DNA of 16,446 bases from SVFI01 sp045588655 (lineage in GTDB: Bacteria; Bacillota; Clostridia; Lachnospirales; Lachnospiraceae): contig JAZNEP010000045.1 of NCBI GenBank assembly GCA_045588655.1, positions 1 through 16,446 on the forward strand, given 5' to 3'. A program made the position numbers and the translations under genes. Below, in pieces: positions 7,619-14,503 of the stretch. Positions within the stretch are counted from its first letter, which is position 1. Each line of letters opens with the position of its first letter. The notes under the pieces are model-generated. The model saw nothing but the letters and a program-made list of their open reading frames with translations. It was not told the DNA's origin and made no database searches.

Positions 7619-8095
7619 TTACACATAAAATCCTCGATTTGGACTACCGTCCTCCCGACTTACTGTAAGATTATTTTTCCCATATGTCAAGCCTGCATAC
7701 ACAGTTTGTGCACAACCCATGACCGGTGCAGAGGTATCATGTACCGCATCTGTTTTATATGCTTCATACAACTTTTTCATCAGCCTTTTCGCATCATCAA
7801 GTTCTTTTATCTTACGACTTCCCATTGCTGTTCCGATTTTTGCACTAACGAAAAAGTAAATTTGTAATATGTGTTTTGCCAGTTCCTGCTCCATATGCAA
7901 AGATACGATTAATTCGTTCAAGCAGTCGTGCGCTCTGGCAAGACCTTTGGTAAACCCTTCCTTATCTTTGTTTTCCTGCGCAAGCTCTGCCTCTTCAATA
8001 TAATAAAAAAACAATTCGTACAAAATCACAACCAGTTGACTTTGGTTTGCCTGTGAAATACGGAGTGTAAACTCCTGTTTCTTTTCATCTGTCAA
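7619..8095 (-). CDS. fliS: FliS-like flagellin export chaperone, divergent
   Basis: A 158-residue, mostly helical protein. Residues of about 8-115 follow the FliS pattern: RISQANQSQLVVILYELFFY (first helix, matching the family's ...ASPxELixMLYdg), then acidic EEAELAQENKD, then RAHDCLNELIVSLHME (matching the conserved ...iinELxxsLdme), then LMKKLYEAYK. FliS binds the flagellin C-terminus in the cytoplasm and prevents premature polymerisation, and the gene lies 16 bp after the flagellin stop. After residue 118 there is a tail of about 40 residues (APVMGCAQTVYAGLTYG, ending NRGFYV) not found in canonical FliS. The start is TTG: the frame is closed by TGA four codons upstream, the only in-frame ATGs are internal, and GAGGTG lies 5 nt before the TTG. 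The FliS fold is likely; true orthology is less certain. Confidence 0.72.
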   Translation of the reverse strand: MTDEKKQEFTLRISQANQSQLVVILYELFFYYIEEAELAQENKDKEGFTKGLARAHDCLNELIVSLHMEQELAKHILQIYFFVSAKIGTAMGSRKIKELDDAKRLMKKLYEAYKTDAVHDTSAPVMGCAQTVYAGLTYGKNNLTVSREDGSPNRGFYV

Positions 8096-8111
8096 AATGA
8101 CACCTCACTTT

Positions 8112-9239
8112 TTACTGCAATAACTGTAACATTTCCGACGGTCTCTGATTTGCTTGCGTTAATACACTGATACCGGCCTGATTGAGTACCTGCTGTGTGG
8201 TATATTCTGTCATCTCTTCTGCCATATCTACATCCATGAGTCTTGAAAAAGCAGAAGTAACATTTTCTTCTGTTATATCAATACTATTTCCCGTGTGCTC
8301 CAATCGATTCTCGTATGCTCCGATTCTTGCACGCACAGAGGAAATAAAAGCATTAGCCTGTCTTGATAATTCAATGGCTTCCTGTGCACTTTCTTCTGTA
8401 GAAATATCAATATGCTCCAGATTCATCGTGCGAAGTGATACCTCCGGAATTCGAATTTCAAGAATCTGTCCTTCATTTGCACCAATCTGAACGCGCATTG
8501 CACCCATCCCGGTGATATCAAGGGTTACGTCTGAACCTCCACTTGCTTCAAACTCATCTGTTACATAAAAGTTCATTTCGAAATTGCCACTTGCTGTAAC
8601 GGTTACTTTATCGCCCTTACATGTCACTTTCGCATCATCCGGGAATGCGTTTTCACTACCATTCTGTAACAGTGCCACATCGTCATCCTGTAAATCAATC
8701 TTTCCCTCTTCATCTCGAGGAAGTGGATTTGGTATGTTCAATGAATACTTTGCCACTTTCACTTCATCTGAATAGTAGCCAACAGATATCCCTTTTACAT
8801 CTGCATATCCCTGCAAATCACATTCTCCGTTTAACAGCTTCTTTCCATTAAATTCCGTATCTTCCATCATACGGGTCAGTTCTTCTTTTAATTCCTTTAC
8901 TTCTTCCTGAATTGCTGCTCTGTCCTCATCCGTTTTTGTTCCGTTTGCAGCCTGGACTGACAGTTCATTTATTCTTTGCACCATAGCCTGCATCTCTGTT
9001 AATGCACCTTCTGCCGTACTTACTACGGAAATAGCTGTACTTGCATTCTGACTTGCATTTTCAAGTCCGCGAAGCTGCGCATTCATTCTTTTTGCAATCG
9101 CGATACCCGATGGATTATCTTTCGCATGATTTACTTTATAACCTGTAGATAATTTCTCAGAGGAAACATTATACTTCTTCTCGTTTACACCTAATGCGGA
9201 GTTCGCAATAATTGCGGATACATTGTAATTAATCTTCAT
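8112..9239 (-). CDS. fliC: Flagellin (flagellar filament subunit)
   Basis: A 375-residue flagellin. The conserved N-terminal D0/D1 region spans 1-142 (SSEKLSTGYKVNHAKDNPSG, TAISVVSTAEGALTEM, QRINELSVQAANGT, DTEFNGKKLLNG). The short variable domain spans about 143-275. The C-terminal D1/D0 region spans about 276-375 (SSVRARIGAYENRLEHT, DVDMAEEMTEYTTQQVL, QAGISVLTQANQ, ending LQLLQ). The protein is exported through the flagellar type III apparatus and polymerises into the filament. I place the start at the ATG at 9237-9239, because AAAGG at about 9248-9253 is 8-9 nt upstream. A GTG three codons earlier lies inside that ribosome site and is an unlikely start. The gene follows the 1052-residue protein by 21 bp and precedes the FliS-like gene by 16 bp. 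It is unusual in having two cysteines, C140 and C207, near and within the surface domain. Confidence 0.96.
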   Translation of the reverse strand: MKINYNVSAIIANSALGVNEKKYNVSSEKLSTGYKVNHAKDNPSGIAIAKRMNAQLRGLENASQNASTAISVVSTAEGALTEMQAMVQRINELSVQAANGTKTDEDRAAIQEEVKELKEELTRMMEDTEFNGKKLLNGECDLQGYADVKGISVGYYSDEVKVAKYSLNIPNPLPRDEEGKIDLQDDDVALLQNGSENAFPDDAKVTCKGDKVTVTASGNFEMNFYVTDEFEASGGSDVTLDITGMGAMRVQIGANEGQILEIRIPEVSLRTMNLEHIDISTEESAQEAIELSRQANAFISSVRARIGAYENRLEHTGNSIDITEENVTSAFSRLMDVDMAEEMTEYTTQQVLNQAGISVLTQANQRPSEMLQLLQ

Positions 9240-9260
9240 ATTCTGCACACCTTTCTGTTT

Positions 9261-12200
9261 TTACTCTTTCAGCAAAGCAATAAACGCTTTTGCCGCCTGA
9301 TAAAGCTCTTTTGCAGAAGTATGACGTCCCTGTACCTCTTCTGTCTGATTATAGGTTTTCTTGCTATCGTCTCTGAACCTGTTCGCCGGCTTCCCTGCCT
9401 GACGATCATTTTCAAAATAGTTCATGTTGACATCTTGACTATATACAATATTAATATCGGCCATTTTTCCTGTTTCCGATAGAATGTTTTGGACAAATTC
9501 ATCCTGTTTTCTTCGCAACACTTCAGCCTTTTCTCTATTGGTGCATCCCACAAATCCGGAAAGCATATCTCCGTTGACCTTCAGCTCTGCCATAATTTTA
9601 TTCCCGTCTGTTAACTGAATCTGTATGGAAACTGCACCCTTTTGCAAATCGGTTTTTTGTTCATGACGAAAACGCACATTTACACTGGTCAACTGACCAT
9701 CAATTACAGCCGGCAATTCATAATGTTCTTCCTTTGTAAGAGACTTTGCAAGAGAAAGCTGTTTGGAAAGCGCAGACAGCGCCCGGATATCCAAATATTC
9801 CAAATTACCGGAAAGCATCGTCTCTTCTAATTCTTCGCTCATTTTTTGATACATTTCAGCATAGGATTCTTGTGCAGAATCCATATCCGTAAATTGTTCT
9901 GTGAGGTTTTCAAGCTCTTGTATGATATCCGCATCCTCTGCTATTTCGTCTGCATGCATGCGGTTTTCCTTCTTTATAGAAAACGCATCTCTTAATTTTC
10001 GGAACATTTCTCCTTTTTGATGTAACAGTTTATCTGCCGCTTCCAGGTTATCCGGCGTTACAGGCTGCCCGTTTTTAACCAAGAATTCAACGACCTCTTT
10101 TCCCACCTGCAATGTCTCTCGTAACCTCTGTAATTGTTCATTTCTATAACTACTTTCCAACGCATTTTCTATTTGCTCTGTTTCACACAGTTCCATCAGC
10201 TCTTCCCATGTGGTTTCCATGGAAATGTCATTTTGTACCATGATGGACGGATTTAATTTTGTAAGCAAATCTGCTGCCTTTGTTTCATAATAATGATTAA
10301 TTTGGTCCGAAATCCGACTTCCCTTCACTTGCGTTTCCTTCAGGAACCCAAAATCGTCATCAATGGAGATATCGATTCCTCGTTTTTGTCCTGTTCTGAT
10401 TGCGGAAAGAAGATTATCAAAGGAAAGAGGTTGTCCATTGGATAGTACGGTACCGATTGCTTTTCCGTCTCCTTTTTGGATTTGGTGAATCAATCGATAA
10501 ATACCGATATATGTATCTCTTTCCTGTTCTGAAATCTGATCATTGTTTTCTAGCTGATACAAAAAGTGACTGAAGGTTTCTGTCTGTTGATTCAAATCTT
10601 TTTCTTGTTGCGAGAAATACTGTGTCAAATCACGAACGCTTTCCTCTAATGGATTGATTCCGTCCCGAATCATTTGAAGTGTAGCGGATGGCGTCATTTT
10701 GTCCAGCAGAGTTCTTAAACTTGCATCCGCCTCTCGTACTGCGATTATATTTTCCTGTGTCAGCTCCATTTTATTATAGGCCAAAATTCGGATGGCTCGG
10801 CGATGATCCTCCGTTAATTCAAAATCCAAATCCGATAAAATATCATCTACATTAGAAAATGCATCCTTCCATCGATCACCCAGATCCGCCCTCGGTGTCG
10901 TCATAAGAGCTTCGTAACTTTCACCCGCTCGTTTATAGGTGGATTCTAGAATACGACCTTCTTTGTGTACGTGACTAAGCGTAAAATTTTCTGAAATTGA
11001 CAAAACGCGAGGAACCACCGCTACTGGCATTTGACGAATTTCAGTTGTTTTTTCCATTACATCTCGGAAGATTCCATTGCTCTCTACATCCGGTAATGAT
11101 AACCCCTGTGTCAGACTCATATCTTGTTCTACGGTCTTTAATTGCTCCACCAAATCTGAAAGCTCCGCTGTTTCAATTGCATAATTACTTTTTAAAAGCA
11201 TGATATTTGCAGAAATTGTCATCTGAAGCCGAACTTCCTGGAGCATTCTTTGTGCATGTACAAAGGAATTTTGCATCTGATTGGTCTGGTGTATGGAAAG
11301 ATCTATCGTTTTTTGTGCGTTTGCCAAATTTCGAATATTTATTCTTTCACCCGAATTTATAACCTGCTTTACTGCTTGATCAGAAATCCCATCCACGGCC
11401 TCTTTTATTGCCGCCGCCTGCTTATAGATTCCATCCTTTGACAAATCCGCCTCCGACGCCGGTTTTCCTTCTCTTAAAGCCTGTGAAATATGTGAAAGCG
11501 CATGTTCTCTTGTTACAGGGAATACCATTTGATTCATTTGATGAAGTTTTTCGAGATTTTCTCCTGTAAGCAAAATTCCTTTTTGCAAAATCCAGGAAGC
11601 CTCTTGCATGGTTTCTTCACCTTGCGTAAGGCCTGCTTCTTTGATTACTTTTTCTATTTGATCGGAAAGCATGGTGTAATCCGCAACTTCCATGGTTTTT
11701 CCGAAATAGCCATTTAAGTCATCCGCAAAATAACTACTCATCCTGTTTGCAGGATTCCCGTTCTGCCTTTGATTCATTTGCGCACTATAATTTGCTTTAT
11801 AAATTTGATCAATGGAAAGTGGCACTTCATTTTCCAACATGTACTGCTTTACTTCGTCGGATAATCCGTTTATTTTCATGGCAAGATCCGTTTGTTTGAT
11901 CGCTTCGGCTACGTTTTCCTCCGTGAGCGGTACATCATTTTCCTCGAAAGCTTTAGCAATTGACTCTGCATAAGCATCATTTCCGGTCATTGCCTTTAGT
12001 GTTTCCATTGAAATATCTCCACTACCATTAAAACCGGAAATCACAACACCGGACTTTGCCATCACTGTTTTTATATGATCCATAATAGTAACCGCATCGC
12101 CAACTTCTGTTTTTCCCGGTTTTACTCCATCTTCTATTAAGGAAGCAAAATCCTCTCCGGACATCGTGGAAGACATGACTACCATATAATTTTGGTATGT

Positions 12201-12419
12201 TTCTGCTGAAAGAATTCCGGTCTGATTTTGTATTTCCTGCATATTTTTTCCTTGTTTTGCATATGCTTGAATATCCTGGCCTTTGCCATATAAAATACCA
12301 AAACTCTTATCTTCCCGGTCTATATTTTGGGCCACTCTCATCTCTGTTTTACTCAAATCATTTATTTTTCCCGACTGGTTTATTTTATTATCCTGTATCG
12401 AATCAAATGTTATTTTCAT
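9261..12419 (-). CDS. Large repetitive flagellar-operon protein, FliK-like C-terminus (DUF6240-like)
   Basis: A 1052-residue, mostly helical, soluble protein with no signal peptide or transmembrane segment. At least six copies of a motif of roughly G-x-P-hydrophobic-T/S-x-E/D-N-hydrophobic are visible: NDVPLTEENVAEA (161), KGILLTGENLEKL (280), GERINIRNLANA (357), NKMELTQENIIAV (549), NGQPLSFDNLLSA (661) and NGQPVTPDNLEAA (783), plus weaker ones (about 196, 318, 586). The segment of about 908-995 (GAVSIQIQLTDG, IMAELKVNGDMLSGFVGC, then a helix and DINIVYSQ) resembles the conserved C-terminal domain of hook-length control protein FliK. The disordered tail is rich in Asn, Arg, Gln and Lys. I think it belongs to the family called DUF6240 in Lachnospiraceae, from memory. 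It heads the flagellin unit, 21 bp before flagellin, with AAGGTG 4-5 nt before its ATG. A role in filament or hook assembly is inferred. Confidence 0.8.
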   Translation of the reverse strand: MKITFDSIQDNKINQSGKINDLSKTEMRVAQNIDREDKSFGILYGKGQDIQAYAKQGKNMQEIQNQTGILSAETYQNYMVVMSSTMSGEDFASLIEDGVKPGKTEVGDAVTIMDHIKTVMAKSGVVISGFNGSGDISMETLKAMTGNDAYAESIAKAFEENDVPLTEENVAEAIKQTDLAMKINGLSDEVKQYMLENEVPLSIDQIYKANYSAQMNQRQNGNPANRMSSYFADDLNGYFGKTMEVADYTMLSDQIEKVIKEAGLTQGEETMQEASWILQKGILLTGENLEKLHQMNQMVFPVTREHALSHISQALREGKPASEADLSKDGIYKQAAAIKEAVDGISDQAVKQVINSGERINIRNLANAQKTIDLSIHQTNQMQNSFVHAQRMLQEVRLQMTISANIMLLKSNYAIETAELSDLVEQLKTVEQDMSLTQGLSLPDVESNGIFRDVMEKTTEIRQMPVAVVPRVLSISENFTLSHVHKEGRILESTYKRAGESYEALMTTPRADLGDRWKDAFSNVDDILSDLDFELTEDHRRAIRILAYNKMELTQENIIAVREADASLRTLLDKMTPSATLQMIRDGINPLEESVRDLTQYFSQQEKDLNQQTETFSHFLYQLENNDQISEQERDTYIGIYRLIHQIQKGDGKAIGTVLSNGQPLSFDNLLSAIRTGQKRGIDISIDDDFGFLKETQVKGSRISDQINHYYETKAADLLTKLNPSIMVQNDISMETTWEELMELCETEQIENALESSYRNEQLQRLRETLQVGKEVVEFLVKNGQPVTPDNLEAADKLLHQKGEMFRKLRDAFSIKKENRMHADEIAEDADIIQELENLTEQFTDMDSAQESYAEMYQKMSEELEETMLSGNLEYLDIRALSALSKQLSLAKSLTKEEHYELPAVIDGQLTSVNVRFRHEQKTDLQKGAVSIQIQLTDGNKIMAELKVNGDMLSGFVGCTNREKAEVLRRKQDEFVQNILSETGKMADINIVYSQDVNMNYFENDRQAGKPANRFRDDSKKTYNQTEEVQGRHTSAKELYQAAKAFIALLKE

Positions 12420-12479
12420 ACGTCACCTTCTACCAATTTTTATTAAAATAGGGACCATGTTTTTATCCATAGCATAAGA
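12420..12479 (-). promoter_or_regulatory. Leader of the flagellin unit; no convincing promoter core
   Basis: The 60 bp between the glgB terminator and the first gene of the flagellar unit must hold the promoter if the terminator is efficient. On the minus strand there is TAAA, then 15 nt, then TTAATAAA. This has the spacing of a sigma-28 promoter but only a poor match to the CCGATAT-like -10. A sigma-A pair is equally weak. I record the location rather than a site. Confidence 0.25.
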
Positions 12480-12510
12480 AAAAGGTGAATGCATTTTGCA
12501 TTCACCTTTT
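12480..12510 (-). terminator. Rho-independent terminator after glgB
   Basis: AAAAGGTGAATGCA-TTT-TGCATTCACCTTTT on the plus strand is a perfect 14-bp-arm hairpin with a 3-nt loop. On the minus strand it is followed by TTTTTCTTATG, a short U-tract, so it terminates transcription leaving glgB, whose stop lies 41 bp upstream. The plus-strand side is also T-rich, but there is no gene to terminate there. Confidence 0.88.
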
Positions 12511-12550
12511 ATTTCGGTTTTTTTCATCCCTTTCTTAAGGTTTTCACTTA

Positions 12551-14479
12551 TTAAAACAAGAATAAGGCTGCCCCGTAAGCAGGAAGATCGAAGGTAATAG
12601 AATATGTTTTTCCATCACATTCTTCCTCTTTTGCGGAAATTTCTTTTGGAATCATTGTTCCGTTACCACCAAAACATTCTTCATCACTGTTTAAAAGTAA
12701 TTTGTACTTTTTCTTTTTTGGAACACCAACTTTATATCCGTCTCTCTTTACCGGTGTCATATTAAGTACCACCAAAATATTATTCTTTCCGCTTTCGGAT
12801 TTTCTCATGTACATATAGACACTGTCTTCCGTCCTGTTTGCATTAATCCATTCAAAACTATTCCAGTTATTGTCATTTTCATACATACATGGATATTTAT
12901 TATAGATTTCTAAAAGCTTGCTCATATAATATTTCAGTGAGCTATGTTCCTTATCAGCTAAATAGTGCCATTCAAGTTCTCTTGCCTCCGACCACTCCTG
13001 ATCCTGTCCAAACTCCTGACCCATAAATAAAAGCTTCTTTCCACAGTGCGTAAACATATACGTATAGCCCACTCTCAAATTAGCAAACTTATCTACATAG
13101 AATCCCGGCATTTTGTTTAGCATAGAACATTTCAGGTGAACTACTTCATCATGGGAAATCGGTAAAATATAGTTTTCGCTTTCATTGTAGCTCATCGCAA
13201 ATGTAAGTGCATAATGATTGTTTTTACGGAATAGAGGATCAAGTTTCATATATTCACAAAAATCATGCATCCATCCCATGTTCCATTTAAATGAAAATCC
13301 AAGTCCACCTTCCTTTGGATCTCCGGTCACAAGAGGCCATGCAGTCGATTCCTCCGCAATCATAAGCGTACCAGGATATCGTTTCTTCATGATTGAATTC
13401 AGGTGACGGAAAAATTCAATTGCTTCTAAATTTTTGTTGTTTCCATATTCATTTGGAAGCCACTCTCCATCTTTTCTTCCGTAATCTAAATACAACATAG
13501 ATGCAACTGCATCAACACGAAGGCCATCAATATGAAATTTGTTGACCCAAAACATTGCATTTGCAATCAGATAGTTTCTGACTTCATTTTTTCCATAGTT
13601 AAAAATCTTTGTACCCCAATCCGGATGTTCTCCTCTTCTTTTATCCGGATGTTCATATAAACAAGTTCCGTCAAATGTAGCCAAACCGAATTCGTCTCTC
13701 GGAAAATGCGCCGGAACCCAGTCTAAAATCACACCGATATGGTTTTTATGAAGCTTATTTACCAAATACATAAAATCAGTCGGTGTTCCATAACGTGAAG
13801 TAGGTGCGTAATATCCGGTAACTTGATAACCCCAAGATCCATCAAACGGGTGCTCTGCGATTCCCATTAATTCTACATGCGTATATTTCATCTCTTTACA
13901 GTATTCTACAAAACGATCTGCGAATTCACGATAATTATAAAATCCTGTCTCTTCTTCCTTTTCTCCGGAAACCGGATGCTTCATCCATGACCCAATATGA
14001 CATTCATAAATCGCCATTGGTTTTTTGTTCCAATCCGTTCCTTCTTTTTCACGCATCCAACTGGTATCAGACCAAACGAAATCAGATAAATCAGCAACAA
14101 TTGATGCACTATCCGGACGCAACTGTGCTTGATTTGCATATGGATCCGCTTTGTAAAGTTTTTCTCCTGTCGGTGTGGTAATTACATATTTATACATATC
14201 ACCGATTTGCACACCGGGTATAAATAGAGCAAAAATACCACCATCACCAAGACGTTCCATATTGTCTTTAAAAATATCCCAGTTATTAAATGAACCAACT
14301 ACATTTACATACATTGCATTTGGAGCCCAAACAGCAAAATAAACGCCTTCTACTCCATCTACCATTGTCTTATGTGCACCCAGTTTTTCGTATATTTCAT
14401 AATGGGTACCTTGTGCAAACAGATACTCATCATCTTTTGAAATAAAAACCGGACTCATTTGTTTTTTCCCATATGACAT
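12551..14479 (-). CDS. glgB: 1,4-alpha-glucan (glycogen) branching enzyme, GH13_9
   Basis: A 642-residue cytoplasmic enzyme that cuts alpha-1,4-glucan chains and re-attaches them through alpha-1,6 bonds in glycogen. Residues of about 25-125 are the CBM48 domain (VYFAVWAPNAMYVNVVGSFN, MYKYVI). The (beta/alpha)8 barrel contains the branching-enzyme signature AEHPFDGSWGYQVTGYYAPT (208-227), DWVPAHFP (253-260), nucleophile D323 in GLRVDAVASMLYLDY, acid/base E376 in MIAEESTAWP, and D444 in ISHDEVVHLK. The C-terminal beta domain runs from about 535 to the end. All catalytic residues are present and the length is normal. The ATG has GGGAGAGG upstream. It follows the acidic AAA+-like gene by 24 bp, suggesting co-transcription, and ends at a strong terminator. 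No other glg gene is in the window. Confidence 0.97.
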   Translation of the reverse strand: MSYGKKQMSPVFISKDDEYLFAQGTHYEIYEKLGAHKTMVDGVEGVYFAVWAPNAMYVNVVGSFNNWDIFKDNMERLGDGGIFALFIPGVQIGDMYKYVITTPTGEKLYKADPYANQAQLRPDSASIVADLSDFVWSDTSWMREKEGTDWNKKPMAIYECHIGSWMKHPVSGEKEEETGFYNYREFADRFVEYCKEMKYTHVELMGIAEHPFDGSWGYQVTGYYAPTSRYGTPTDFMYLVNKLHKNHIGVILDWVPAHFPRDEFGLATFDGTCLYEHPDKRRGEHPDWGTKIFNYGKNEVRNYLIANAMFWVNKFHIDGLRVDAVASMLYLDYGRKDGEWLPNEYGNNKNLEAIEFFRHLNSIMKKRYPGTLMIAEESTAWPLVTGDPKEGGLGFSFKWNMGWMHDFCEYMKLDPLFRKNNHYALTFAMSYNESENYILPISHDEVVHLKCSMLNKMPGFYVDKFANLRVGYTYMFTHCGKKLLFMGQEFGQDQEWSEARELEWHYLADKEHSSLKYYMSKLLEIYNKYPCMYENDNNWNSFEWINANRTEDSVYMYMRKSESGKNNILVVLNMTPVKRDGYKVGVPKKKKYKLLLNSDEECFGGNGTMIPKEISAKEEECDGKTYSITFDLPAYGAALFLF

Positions 14480-14503
14480 ACAATACCTCTCCCTATTCCG
14501 TTT

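Noticed and set aside
9240..9248. GTG start three codons upstream of the flagellin ATG
   Set aside because: The GTG lies inside the ribosome-binding sequence AAAGGTGTG, leaving about 1 nt spacing. The ATG at 9239 has normal spacing and gives the usual MKINxN flagellin start.
12420..12479. Sigma-28 promoter for the flagellin unit
   Set aside because: Only the TAAA element and spacing fit; the -10 does not resemble CCGATAT, so it is not called as a site.
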